From Gracilariopsis chorda (lineage: Eukaryota; Rhodophyta; Florideophyceae; Gracilariales; Gracilariaceae): a stretch of DNA of 64,000 nucleotides. The stretch lies in NCBI GenBank assembly GCA_003194525.1, contig NBIV01000005.1, positions 434,001-498,000 of the forward strand. Direction: 5' to 3'. The position numbers and the translations under genes are program-made. Shown here in pieces: positions 1 through 10,660 of this stretch (the stretch's first letter is position 1; each line of letters opens with the position of its first letter). The notes below the pieces were generated by a model. That model did not search any database and was not told where the DNA came from. It worked only from the letters and a program-made list of their open reading frames with translations.

Positions 1-1
1 T

Positions 2-1468
2 GAGATCATGGACTGGCTGAGCTTGGCCCTGGAACACGCAGCACCAAGACTGCTTGTCTTGAGCGGGCCACCTGGATGTGGAAAAGGGTCTGCTGTTCGC
101 GCGGCGTGCGAAAAGCTCGAGTGCAAGATGGTCAGTTGGGACGCTCCTTTGACAGGTTCCCTAGGGATATCGACTACTCTCATTGAAGATTTTCAATCGT
201 TTGTCATTGGGACTCGTTATCGCAGTCTTGTTACGGAACCGGAAGAAGCCCAAGATATGCACGAATACAAAGCAACATATTCTGCGAAGGGAAATGCAAA
301 CGAGAGACGCCTTCTTTTGATTGACGACTTGCCTTTGCATCTTACAGATCTTAGGACCCATAAGGAGACCATCCAGCAGTTGTTTTGGAATATAGCCAGA
401 TATGCACCGTACCCTACAATCCTGCTTCTCTCAGAGAACGAGAACGGAATTCACCGACTGTCCAAGTTGATCCTGGGACAATCATTGCTTCAGTCAGAAT
501 GGGTAGGGACTCTCGCTGTACCTCCCGTAACGACAACGATGATGAAAAAGCGCCTTCAAGAGCTTTTATCTATAGAAAATATCACCGTGCCACGAGAGCA
601 GCTTGAAAGGATCGTTTCATCAAGCAATGGTGATATTCGCTCAGCTCTTAACATCCTACATTTATTCACAACAGGAGATGGCCAAGTACAACCCACAGAG
701 TCAAGGACCCATCGGAAACGCAAGCGACCGAGAGTGAGCAAGAAAAAAGAGAATCTGCAGTTGGAATTTGACAGAGATGTCGCCTTGAGTACGTATCATG
801 CCGTCTCTAAAATACTGAACAACAAACGCGGTGAAAGCGGTCAGTCACGATACGTAGCGGAAGAAATACTGGACGAGGCCAGGACGGATCCGACAACTTT
901 TGTTTCCTTTCTCCATCAAAACTATCCCGAGTTTTTCGGCGATTGCGATGATGTGGTACCGACGCTGACTTGTTTATCGGAAGCGGATACGCTACTACCG
1001 TGGCGACAAGAACAAGATTTGAGAGTAGATCTTAGGGAATGTGCTGCTTCAATTGTCACAAGGGGGTTTTTGTACTTTAATACACAACCTAGGAGAAGCG
1101 GCTGGCGGCCGATACGAGGACCCGAGTCTCAGAAAACAGCGAAAGAAAGCCGGAGTCATGTACAGTATTCAAAGATGGCTTTCAAGGGCTGTATTCACCC
1201 CAGCATATCAACTAGGTCAGAGCTGTGCGAGACGCTTCCATATGCCAAAAAGATTGGGGAGTTGTCGATGTCGAGATGCGCGCGTTTCGCCCCTAACGCT
1301 GCCACAAACCGAGATTACGCGTATAGCGATGCCAAGATGGGAGTGAATGCGCGAGGTGCCGATTTAATGGCCAATGGTGGCCAATCGCTTGGGGTAAGTA
1401 TAGAGGCGGAGGAGGTTGAAGATTCGACGGATCCAATAGAGGAATGGGAAGCTGATGATTGGCAGTGA
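2..1468 (+). CDS. RAD17: RAD17-like checkpoint clamp loader, 5' partial
   Basis: AAA+ ATPase related to Rad17, which loads the 9-1-1 clamp on damaged DNA in the nucleus together with RFC2-5. The frame is open to the left edge; the first ATG in the window is at 8, but the family normally has about 100 residues before the P-loop, so the N-terminus lies outside. Counting from that ATG: P-loop GPPGCGKGS at residues 20-28, Walker B LLLIDDLPL at 102-110, and a sensor-2-like SSSNGDIRSALNIL near 207, which is very typical of Rad17. A basic RKRKRPR stretch near 236 may be a nuclear signal. Odd: the P-loop lysine is followed by Gly rather than Ser/Thr. The gene ends 145 bp from the stop of the convergent OTU gene. 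Family assignment is from motif recognition; RFC1-type or ELG1 loaders are less likely. Confidence 0.82.
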   Translation, partial: EIMDWLSLALEHAAPRLLVLSGPPGCGKGSAVRAACEKLECKMVSWDAPLTGSLGISTTLIEDFQSFVIGTRYRSLVTEPEEAQDMHEYKATYSAKGNANERRLLLIDDLPLHLTDLRTHKETIQQLFWNIARYAPYPTILLLSENENGIHRLSKLILGQSLLQSEWVGTLAVPPVTTTMMKKRLQELLSIENITVPREQLERIVSSSNGDIRSALNILHLFTTGDGQVQPTESRTHRKRKRPRVSKKKENLQLEFDRDVALSTYHAVSKILNNKRGESGQSRYVAEEILDEARTDPTTFVSFLHQNYPEFFGDCDDVVPTLTCLSEADTLLPWRQEQDLRVDLRECAASIVTRGFLYFNTQPRRSGWRPIRGPESQKTAKESRSHVQYSKMAFKGCIHPSISTRSELCETLPYAKKIGELSMSRCARFAPNAATNRDYAYSDAKMGVNARGADLMANGGQSLGVSIEAEEVEDSTDPIEEWEADDWQ

Positions 1469-1612
1469 AGGGTGTAGGCCTACAAAGGGCAACAATGGCT
1501 TCTTTGTCGAAAAAAAAACTCCCTCCACGTTGGACTACATCCGCTTGCATATGGTCTTAACGCGCTAGATACAGAATGAGTAAGCCCAAGTCAATAAGCG
1601 AACAATGTTCGA

Positions 1613-2869
1613 CTATATGGCAATGTCAAGTTCATGTAGTCGCGGAATATTCGCCGGGCAAAGGTTTTCCGTTTCTCCCCTGGCGACGCTTTCTTGCGCT
1701 CTCCTCCTTCGTTCCTTTCGCTCCTTCTTCCTTGTGTCCTGTTCCTTCCTCTTGCTTCCCTTGGAGTGCTTTGCATGCGAATGTTTCGATCCGCGTTCCA
1801 GGTGTTCCAACTTGTCCAGCGCGTCCAGAGCATTGCGCTCTATTGCAGAAAGCGCGTCGCAGATGGTGGCCGTTTGTCGATGTACACACGATTGGTATCT
1901 CTCCTCATCATCGCTACCCTCATCCAGTTGTGTGGAGCAACTGTCGTTTTCCGAAGAGGCCGAACCAGAGGTGAAGAGTCGCAATTTGCTCTCTCTAGCG
2001 TTTTTGCGGCCGCGTTGACGATGCGCACTTCTTCCGAATGCAATCGTTTCAGCAAAGGTCTCAAGCCGTTTTCGAGCCGCTTTCATATCTTTGTCAATAG
2101 CATGCGCGGTGGACGTTGCGTCCTTGGCCCCCCTGGACGAGGACTCTACGTTCTTGGCTGCACGGCGCGCTTTTTCAACGATGGCGCTGACGTCGTGGTG
2201 CGCGCGCTCTGCGCGTTTCCACAGGGAGGAAACGGAATGCTGTTGGGTCTTTTTCCGAAAGCGCAGCGTGCGACTTGAGTTGTCTTCTACAGGAGGTTCG
2301 TTTTGTTGTGGTTCGTTTCTGGAGGGCGGCCTGGGAAGCGGCGGCGGCAATGGATGATGGTGTGCCGGGCCGTCCAAATCGGCGGTGTGCAAAGGACGAA
2401 CCGACGCGTAGTGCTCGGCAAAGTGGTAGGAGAGATGAATTGCACGCGCGTTGTTTGCTGGGTGATTGCGGATATCGTAGGACGGTTTGCCGCTTTGGTG
2501 GACGCGAATGTTGACGTTACAGGCCATGGAAATGGCTTGCAACTCGAGATTGTCGGCCCAGACGGCGTCGTTACGCATTTCGTTTACGTACTCGTCAAAG
2601 CTCTGCTCCTCGTCAATGAAGTGCTGGTAGTGGTCGGCGTGCTGTTGCAAGTAGTCGCAGGCGAGCTGTCGAAGGTTGACATGTTCGTCTTCGCAGCCGT
2701 AAAGTTGGTCGGACACCGCGCGGAAGAAGCAGTTTCCATCGTTGGCAACGTCGCGAATGGAGAGACCCTTTGGACGGAGCAGGTCTGAAAAGGCTGCGAT
2801 ATCGAGCTCTTCGTCCGGGGGCGGGGGGGAGGGTTGCGGAGGAGGAGCCTCTCTCTGCCTCCTTCCCAT
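1613..2869 (-). CDS. OTU-domain cysteine protease (deubiquitinase), OTUD3-like
   Basis: A 418-residue protein with an N-terminal OTU domain, expected to cleave ubiquitin chains in the cytosol or nucleus. A short Pro-rich leader (residues 8-18) precedes the catalytic block DVANDGNCFFRAVSDQLYG, giving Asp44 and nucleophile Cys47; the domain ends at LSYHFAEHYASVR with catalytic His153. The remainder is low complexity and charged, with a Pro-rich linker after 165, a KR-rich segment and a predicted coiled-coil near the C-terminus (SAIERNALDALDKLEHLE followed by basic KERKERRRR). The ATG at 2869 is the first in frame and sits just ahead of the domain. The OTU triad placement matches OTUD3/OTUD6-type proteins; the substrate chain type cannot be read from sequence. 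Confidence 0.88.
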   Translation of the reverse strand: MGRRQREAPPPQPSPPPPDEELDIAAFSDLLRPKGLSIRDVANDGNCFFRAVSDQLYGCEDEHVNLRQLACDYLQQHADHYQHFIDEEQSFDEYVNEMRNDAVWADNLELQAISMACNVNIRVHQSGKPSYDIRNHPANNARAIHLSYHFAEHYASVRPLHTADLDGPAHHHPLPPPLPRPPSRNEPQQNEPPVEDNSSRTLRFRKKTQQHSVSSLWKRAERAHHDVSAIVEKARRAAKNVESSSRGAKDATSTAHAIDKDMKAARKRLETFAETIAFGRSAHRQRGRKNARESKLRLFTSGSASSENDSCSTQLDEGSDDEERYQSCVHRQTATICDALSAIERNALDALDKLEHLERGSKHSHAKHSKGSKRKEQDTRKKERKERRRRAQESVARGETENLCPANIPRLHELDIAI

Positions 2870-3464
2870 AGCAACGAGGAGAATGGTGGGGGGAATGATA
2901 AGCGGGAGTGGGGGGTTGGGGGGGGGTGGGACGGTGGGACGGTGGGACGGTGAGACGTTCGGAAGGTGGGGGGTGTGTGGGGGTGAATGGGCGTGAGGCG
3001 CAAGAAGGAGCGAAGAGCTGTGTAGGTGGATGGTACATAGGGCGCGCGTGGGGGAGGGGAGGTGTCTGGACGCGCCGAGTAGCTACTGGGTGGCGGGGCG
3101 GCTCATTGGGGTCGCGCACGTAGAGAGAAGGGGCTCTGCCGTTGTGTAATTGGTTGATAAAAACCTGGGAATTGTACAAGTTTGATACAAGCTCCTGCTC
3201 TGTAACCTGCCGATACGCGCATGCGCGCGCACTGCCGCTGCGTGGCGCCCTGCAAACGGCTCAGCTTCGAGCGTTGCGCTTTGTACCAAGTATGATACGA
3301 AGGGTATCTACATGCAAGGTTAGCCTTATGCATCAGCAACGCATTTCATGCGCCTCTTTCAACTCCAACACTTCCACCGGCACGTCTTCACTCAGCGTCA
3401 CGCACCCTTCACCCGTATCGCGAGCGCTTCATGCAACGTAACAAACAAGAGGCACAGCCCACCT
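2870..3464. other. Intergenic region with G-rich minisatellite
   Basis: The 595 bp between two minus-strand genes hold no convincing ORF. The part nearest the OTU start is strongly G-rich on the plus strand, with four copies of the 8-base unit GTGGGACG (last one mutated) at 2926-2957. This is the likely promoter region of the OTU gene and 3' flank of nothing else recognisable, as the BRCA1-like gene terminates at 3465. Confidence 0.5.
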
Positions 3465-5468
3465 TCACGAGCTGCGCTTCTTGGTACACAGGTCCACAAT
3501 GCAAGTCGAGGTCACCACCTTGGCACCGGCAGGCGGTTCCACTCTCGACACCTCTTCCCGTCGGCCACTTCTCTTCACATCCAAATCCTCCATAACATAC
3601 ACCACGCCCTCCTCACCACCATCCCCCCCCCCATTTTCCCGTTGCACAACACAACCCCCCCCCATTTGAACCAGGCTCATCAACTCCTCCTTCTTCTCCC
3701 GCGGGCCGTTATAACACCCAAAATGAAACCTCACACCCTCATAAACAAACGCATCATCCTTCTTCCACGTCAAACTGTGAACGTGACCTTCCGTATCAGC
3801 CCATTCATGTCGTTCATGAAACGATTCCTCCACCCATTTCCAGCACAAAATCGTCTTCTTACTAGCAATAGCCTTGCATAGCTTCATCGTACGAACCGGT
3901 CTGTCCGTAGCATTGTAGCAACTGATCACCACATGAGTAACCTTCTCATCCACATCGCTCCTCACGCTACATCGCCTAGATTTCGCAATCGTGCGTAACA
4001 CCTCTCTCTGCGCCTCTGCCAACCCGGTGTACGACAGTACAAACCGTTTGCGACCCGTCCGTGTTCTGGGCGCCATCGCTTTTGTGCGCGCTCGTTTAGC
4101 ACTACCGCCCGTTGGACGCCCTTCAAAGTCTTCGTCCGATTCATTGTCCTCACAGCCATCTCTGCGCCCTCGCTTTTTCGACGTCGCGCTTCCCCGACTC
4201 GCACCACCGCTTGGACGACCCGCCCCCAAGCACACCGCACAACTCCAGTCGCCTTTCGGAATAGCCCGCAATCGCGTGCATGCCGGATGCACACACCGAT
4301 CACAAGTATCACACATCAATAAGCGACCGCCTCGATTACACAAGTAACACACGTCATCATGCTCCAAGCTTTCCTTTCCAGCAGGGTCAGACAAGCTCTT
4401 TTTAAACGCAGTGTCATCAATTTTGGGAGCTCGATCGGCGTGTAGAACGCAGTAAGCCTTGTATCCATCGTCGATCAAGACGCAGTGCTCAAGCACTGCA
4501 CACGCGTAGTGAAACTGTTTGGAACATTCTTGAGCCGCACAAGCAACGGAAGCACGAGTGCGTCCACATGCAGAGCGTGCACACACCACGTTGTCATTTC
4601 GTGACAGCGCGTCGTCAATGCCGTGAAGCGTACCATCCACATCATAAACGGTGGAACTGTACATTGCGCAATAATGGTGAGCATATAAAGTGCTCCTTCT
4701 AGACGGCGAAGGAGCCGGTTTGAAGTGCCCGAATTTCACTTGATCGCCGAAAAAGGAAGCGCCCACGCCCTTTGGACACAGCGCACAAACGCGTGATACT
4801 GGACGTTGTCTATCATCAGTGTCATCAATTTGGTGAGCTTTTAAACTGAGGCGTCGTTGCGTCTGTTGCATTCTGGCAACTGCCGAGGTAACTGCGGCTT
4901 CGAAGCCATCATGCAAAGCGGATGCCGGTTGGGAAGATGATTTGGATATGTTACATTGTTGGAGGATTTTCTGAAGCGCGCGGAGAGAAGCGACTGCGGT
5001 TGAGAACGATATGATGGGACTTAGCATTCTTTTGGCGGTTTTTCGTTTGCAGATGGGGCAACTGGCGTGCGGCATTGCCAGCATTCTGGAGATGCAGTTG
5101 GGACAGAAGATGTGACTGCATTGCAGTTGATGAGCTTCTTCCATGTAATCCAGGCATATGGAGCATGTGAGACTGGCGGCGAGTTTTTCGACGAGCGGTG
5201 GGAGCTTGCTGAGACGTTGTAGAGCGAAGGCTTGAGCATCGGCGGCTGGACACGCTCTGGCGACAAGGGCTGCTTCGGTGGCAGGGGCTATTTTGATGGG
5301 AGCGGCTGCTCTGACGGCAGCGGCAGCTTTAGCAACAGGAGGTGGTTTGTTGCCCGCAGCTGCCTTGTTGGTAGAAGCTGCATTGGCGGGGGCAGCTCTG
5401 TTCGTGGGAGTTGCACTGGCAGTAGGAGGCGGCTGTGACGGGTTGGGTTGAGGTTGGTCACTTGGCAT
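3465..5468 (-). CDS. BRCA1/BARD1-like RING, PHD and tandem BRCT protein
   Basis: A 667-residue nuclear protein resembling plant BRCA1/BARD1, E3 ubiquitin ligases of homologous recombination. After an Ala/Pro-rich leader comes a C3HC4 RING (C102, C105, C117, H119, C122, C125, C137, C140), an extended PHD around 225-330 (starting VCALCPKG and containing CSKQFHYACA), a second canonical PHD around 371-412 (CYLCNRGGRLLMC...WSCAVC), a KR-rich linker, and two BRCT repeats from about 472 to the end, with the BRCT tryptophan in ILCWKWVEESF. RING-ePHD-BRCT-BRCT is the plant BRCA1/BARD1 layout; the extra PHD is an addition. The frame is open upstream to 5714, giving an 82-residue longer form, but I prefer ATG 5468 because the extension has no domain and would leave little promoter before divergent KRR1. 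Confidence 0.85.
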   Translation of the reverse strand: MPSDQPQPNPSQPPPTASATPTNRAAPANAASTNKAAAGNKPPPVAKAAAAVRAAAPIKIAPATEAALVARACPAADAQAFALQRLSKLPPLVEKLAASLTCSICLDYMEEAHQLQCSHIFCPNCISRMLAMPHASCPICKRKTAKRMLSPIISFSTAVASLRALQKILQQCNISKSSSQPASALHDGFEAAVTSAVARMQQTQRRLSLKAHQIDDTDDRQRPVSRVCALCPKGVGASFFGDQVKFGHFKPAPSPSRRSTLYAHHYCAMYSSTVYDVDGTLHGIDDALSRNDNVVCARSACGRTRASVACAAQECSKQFHYACAVLEHCVLIDDGYKAYCVLHADRAPKIDDTAFKKSLSDPAGKESLEHDDVCYLCNRGGRLLMCDTCDRCVHPACTRLRAIPKGDWSCAVCLGAGRPSGGASRGSATSKKRGRRDGCEDNESDEDFEGRPTGGSAKRARTKAMAPRTRTGRKRFVLSYTGLAEAQREVLRTIAKSRRCSVRSDVDEKVTHVVISCYNATDRPVRTMKLCKAIASKKTILCWKWVEESFHERHEWADTEGHVHSLTWKKDDAFVYEGVRFHFGCYNGPREKKEELMSLVQMGGGCVVQRENGGGDGGEEGVVYVMEDLDVKRSGRREEVSRVEPPAGAKVVTSTCIVDLCTKKRSS

Positions 5469-7126
<1,658 letters not shown>

Positions 7127-7237
7127 GTGCAGTTGCGGTTGCGATGGTAGAGGAGGTGCGGGCGGGGAAGAAGAGCGCTTTCGTCGAGGAGGTTTGAAAG
7201 TTTGAACGGGGGGGCTCCACGATTCAAACTGTGAAGT

Positions 7238-7241
<4 letters not shown>

Positions 7242-7290
<49 letters not shown>
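7242..7290. repeat. (GT)n microsatellite
   Basis: An uninterrupted GT dinucleotide run of about 49 bases lies in the gap between the small coiled-coil gene and the thioredoxin gene. ORFs spanning it encode only CV or TH repeats. Confidence 0.95.
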
Positions 7291-7291
<1 letters not shown>

Positions 7292-8061
7292 TGTATATGT
7301 GCGTTGTCATAGGTTGACACCGGACTTGTGGGGTAGTGGTTTTTGGTTATCACAGGTTATGGGTTGTGGGTTCGAGTCGCGCCGGGTACCATGTGTGACA
7401 CGTGGTGGTGTGCTACGCGTACACCAGCTGCCACGATTTCATCCGCATTCTGTGGCTTGTGCACGCCTGCGGCTTGGGGGGGGGGGGGTGTGTGGTGTGT
7501 ACATGCGCGTTGTGTGGGTTGATCAGATTCTGTAAGACGACTGGGCTACAAAAGTGTCCGGCCAGACATGGATGCGAGCTTGTCCAGCGATACTTGTACG
7601 TGTAGTGAGCTCCCACAGATTCCATCTCAATTACCGCGACTACAATGTAATCTGCGAATACAACAGCGCTGTTAGTTTACTCTCAGCATCTTCGCTGCTC
7701 TTCTTACTCCGTATAAACTACATCTCTGTTCTGACGTTTCACCTTTGTCAGCTCTCTCTAAGTGTAGATACTACGGTCACTATCAATTCGACACGTATGT
7801 GTCTCATCACACGTTGTCATAGCCGTCCTGCCGCTGCTGGTGATGGCGTGAGTGCCTCACTGAGTGGCGCCAAATCTGAGCGCCATTTGCGGCACCAATG
7901 ACACGCACGCACGAGATGTGCGCGCGCGCTATTGGCCACGTCGAGATGACTTTCGCCGCCGCCAACCCGCCACCGTAAAAGCGCCACACCCGCCCGCCAG
8001 ACGTCGCGCCCCGCCCCACCACCACCGCGCCCATCGCCTTCCCCCCCCCCCCCCCCCCCCC
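7291..8061. other. Intergenic, no gene seen; ends in a 21-C run
   Basis: No supported gene. There is a pol III B-box-like GGTTCGAGTC at 7369-7378 without a foldable tRNA, and a homopolymer of 21 C residues at 8041-8061 that abuts the ATG at 8062. This is the probable promoter and 5' leader of the thioredoxin gene. Confidence 0.5.
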
Positions 8062-8579
8062 ATGAGCGCCTTTCTCTCCCCCGCCCCCCTCCCCGTCCGC
8101 CCCGCCCTCGCGCGCAGCCCGCCCGTGTCTCGCTCCAAAGCGCCACCACACCGGTCGCCGCGCCTCCCCCGCGCCACGCTGGCCGCCCCCTCGCAACCGC
8201 CGTCCGCCACGCCGCCGCTCCCCAGCGCGGCGTCGTGCACAACATCGTCACGCCCGACCAGTTCGACGCCCTGCTTGAGCACGCGCGCCTCAGCAACTCG
8301 CTGCTGGTCGTGGACTTCCTGGCGCGCTGGTGCCGCAAGTGCACCTACTTGCTGCCGCGCTTTCGCAAGCTCGCGCACCAATACCCGCACGTGCTCTTTG
8401 TCAGCGTGGACGTGAACGCCGTGGCTCGCGTGCCCAGACAATTTGACGTGCGCGCCATGCCTACTTTTGTGTTGCTGAGAAACGCACAGCGCGTTGATAC
8501 GCTCGTTGGTGGCGCCGCCCCTCCCGTCGTGGCCGAGCGTCTGCAACGATTGTTGGAAAGGCACGCAACAGTAAACTAG
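8062..8579 (+). CDS. WCRKC-type plastid thioredoxin, with apparent frameshift in the leader
   Basis: The thioredoxin domain is read from about 8235 to 8579: VVDFLARWCRKC carries the active site, RAMPTFVLL the cis-proline, and the length is that of one Trx fold. WCRKC is the active site of a plant plastid thioredoxin-like class, so a redox role in the plastid is likely. There is no ATG in this frame; it is open back to 7950. The first downstream ATG (8062), one frame away, starts MSAFLSPAPLPVRPALARSP, Ser/Ala/Arg/Pro-rich like a plastid transit peptide. One missing base between 8062 and 8235 would join the two; the stretch is full of C runs, so an assembly undercall or a real indel are both possible. 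A GTG start at 8235 is unlikely in a eukaryote. Confidence 0.7.
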
Positions 8580-8622
8580 AGAGTGTTTTTTATTACCAAA
8601 AGTCAACAGCTGTACCCATATC

Positions 8623-9276
8623 TCATTGCTGCTTGTCAACTTGTTCGTCTTGCGCAGTCATTTCGTTCACGGCGTTGTCAACGTTGTCACTCACTTGTTG
8701 CATCTCTGCCGTGGCAGTTGCATCACGTGCGCAGCTTCCTTCCGCACCGTCATTGTTGGTGCAGTACAGCTTGTTGGCGGCGAATTGCGAGCCCTTATAA
8801 ATTGCCATTCCGAGCGCCGATCCCATGATGCCAAAGCAGTAGCAATCCCACACACACTCCTTGCTCGTCAGAGTGGTCCACGCGCTTTCGTCCTGCGCCT
8901 GAGCCAGTTTGGAGACGCGCACCGCCATGAGAGCAAGACCGGCGGCCGCTCCAGCCGCGCTGACAGCCATGTCACGGTGGTGCGTCTCACTGCTTGTCAA
9001 TTTTTGGGCGCGCTGTTTGATGTCCTCCTTCGATAATCTGAGCAGGCGGCTGATGCACAGAGCGGCTGCGGCGGTTGCGCCCACGGCGGCTGTGACGCCG
9101 CACACGCGCGCCACGGCCACGAGCGGCGGCGCATCGGCGCTGTTGAATTGGTTGGGAAACAGCGACACGCCCGGCAGCGCGACGGCCAAACCGACTGCGG
9201 CGCCCAGCTGTGAGCCCTTTGACTCGGCGTGAATCAGCAGTTGCACGCTAGGTTTCAGCACGTCTGCAAGCGTCAT
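8623..9276 (-). CDS. Predicted multi-spanning membrane protein, function unknown
   Basis: A 217-residue protein starting MTLADVLKPSVQLLIHAESK at ATG 9276. Hydrophobic Ala/Gly/Val-rich segments at about 24-45, 58-82 and 108-128, plus a weaker one near 152-170 (FGIMGSALGMAIYKG), suggest three or four membrane helices, with a hydrophilic acidic C-terminus (VSDNVDNAVNEMTAQDEQVD). A longer in-frame form to 9597 would add 107 residues of low-complexity sequence across a G-run and is not favoured. The helix pattern recalls small mitochondrial or plastid membrane proteins of the Tim17 size class, but I see no family motif. It is tail-to-tail with the thioredoxin gene, 43 bp between stops. Confidence 0.6.
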   Translation of the reverse strand: MTLADVLKPSVQLLIHAESKGSQLGAAVGLAVALPGVSLFPNQFNSADAPPLVAVARVCGVTAAVGATAAAALCISRLLRLSKEDIKQRAQKLTSSETHHRDMAVSAAGAAAGLALMAVRVSKLAQAQDESAWTTLTSKECVWDCYCFGIMGSALGMAIYKGSQFAANKLYCTNNDGAEGSCARDATATAEMQQVSDNVDNAVNEMTAQDEQVDKQQ

Positions 9277-9606
9277 GGTGGGGGGGTTGGGGGTTGTTCC
9301 TTGGGGGGGGCCGGGAGGGGGATCAGCGCAGTGACAGACAGGCTGGAGAGAAACGGCGGCGGCGGGGGGGGGGGGGGGGAGAGATAAACGGCGGCGGAGG
9401 TTGCAGCTTGAGGATGCGACGACGCAGAACGATTTGCTCACGAGTCGGTTGCTTGTCATTGGCGCTTGGTGTTGTGGCGCGCTGTGATTGGGCGCCGTGC
9501 ACGTTGCACGTGGCGCACGCCGACACGGCTGACACGGCTGACACGGTTGCACGTGTACACGTTTGTCGGCAAGTGCCGAAACGAAACGGAAGCGCAAACA
9601 AAAAGT
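9277..9606. other. Intergenic, no gene seen
   Basis: The 330 bp upstream of the membrane-protein gene contain G homopolymers (9304-9310, 9366-9379) and three tandem copies of GACACGGCT-like 9-mers at 9523-9549. No ORF is convincing; likely promoter for the minus-strand gene and 3' flank of the next one. Confidence 0.5.
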
Positions 9607-10338
9607 TCACAGCAGGCGGATGCGCGGCGTGGACGCGCCGCCTGTCGAGTTGAGCGGACTGCAAGAGCTGTAGTAGTAGCGTCGATAGCTGGCCATCTCC
9701 GTGTCATCCACTCGCGCGCCCGCGCCGTCAACTCGACCCTCCCTCACCAGCCGTTCGTACTCTCCAATCTCCTCCATCTCCATCGCCTTCTGCGCGCACA
9801 ACCACGCCGCGCGCCGCTCCCGCTCTGGAATGCACACCAGGTCCGTGTCAAACAGCTCTATGAACTGCTCGTTCACGTATCTCGTCTTGGCGCCCGCAAA
9901 TAGACGGTATTCGCTCACCACTGATGTTAGGTTCCACCCCGTTAATCGTCGTAGACACCCGATCACCATGCCCACTACGTGTACCCCGCCCACGTCACAT
10001 ACCAGCAGAGGGTAATTCTCTTCGCTCAACATCATTTCAATCGATTCCTTCACCACCTCCTCCGGCATGGGGCGCCACGACGCGTCCTCCATTGCGCCGC
10101 GAAGCCCGATGTGAGATACCATGATGTTGTTCTGCGCCAACAACTTCTCCATGCTTCGTCCAATCCGCTGCTCGGACAGCACGATCACGCGCCGCAGCTG
10201 AAGCGAACGTACATACGCAACATTCTCACACCGCGGCAACGCGCTTCGATACAGCCCTTGTTCCACCACGGAGAACTTCTCCGGCGGTGATATCACACCT
10301 GCTTCTTCATCTGATATCTGCCCTTCTGACTGCTGCAT
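9607..10338 (-). CDS. Siw14/OCA-type dual-specificity phosphatase fold, probably catalytically dead
   Basis: A 243-residue protein of the plant-and-fungi atypical phosphatase family. N-terminal FSVVEQGLYRSALPRCENVAYVRSLQLRRVIVLS matches the family opening, and GCLRRLTGWNLTSVVSEYRLFAG after the P-loop is typical of Siw14/OCA1. The expected CX5R loop reads CDVGGVHVVG: Cys114 is kept, but His120 stands where the phosphate-binding Arg should be and one residue is inserted before the Gly. Active members dephosphorylate inositol pyrophosphates; without the Arg this one should bind at best. Some yeast OCA paralogues are also degenerate and act in a complex. The gene is divergent from the transhydrogenase with 322 bp between starts. 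Confidence 0.75.
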   Translation of the reverse strand: MQQSEGQISDEEAGVISPPEKFSVVEQGLYRSALPRCENVAYVRSLQLRRVIVLSEQRIGRSMEKLLAQNNIMVSHIGLRGAMEDASWRPMPEEVVKESIEMMLSEENYPLLVCDVGGVHVVGMVIGCLRRLTGWNLTSVVSEYRLFAGAKTRYVNEQFIELFDTDLVCIPERERRAAWLCAQKAMEMEEIGEYERLVREGRVDGAGARVDDTEMASYRRYYYSSCSPLNSTGGASTPRIRLL

Positions 10339-10660
10339 TCTTCGCCGTCATCCGCCAACGCTTAGCACCGCATCTTGCGCCGCCGCCTCTCGCCATCACA
10401 ATTCCATTTATTTGAGCCTTTTCGTCACCGCCGCTCCACCACACTCACGGCTACTCGCGCTCACGGCGCGTCGATCTCAACCAATCCTATCGCACCTGAT
10501 AAGCTGTTTCATACACCCCTGCAATCACCAGATTGCACTGTGTAAACTACCAACGGTACCTGTATCCTTATGTGTGTGTTCTTGCCACGCCGTCATGCCC
10601 AATCCTCCTTCCAGGCCTCCTCCGTCAGCATTGTGATTGCATCACCAAGCCGCCCTGCAT
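10339..10660. promoter_or_regulatory. Divergent promoter region
   Basis: The 322 bp between the pseudophosphatase (minus) and transhydrogenase (plus) starts should hold both promoters. No clear TATA box or repeat. The transhydrogenase frame is open further upstream but without an ATG. Confidence 0.35.

Noticed and set aside
7300-7392. tRNA-like sequence with B-box GGTTCGAGTC
   Set aside because: T-stem has a mismatch at the second pair and no acceptor stem can be formed with the upstream sequence; at most a relic.
7929-8639. 236-codon minus-strand ORF across the thioredoxin gene
   Set aside because: Antisense shadow with a poly-Gly run opposite the C homopolymer and no motifs.
10637-10660. 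Eight-codon upstream extension of the transhydrogenase
   Set aside because: It would start at TTG; the first ATG in frame is 10661.
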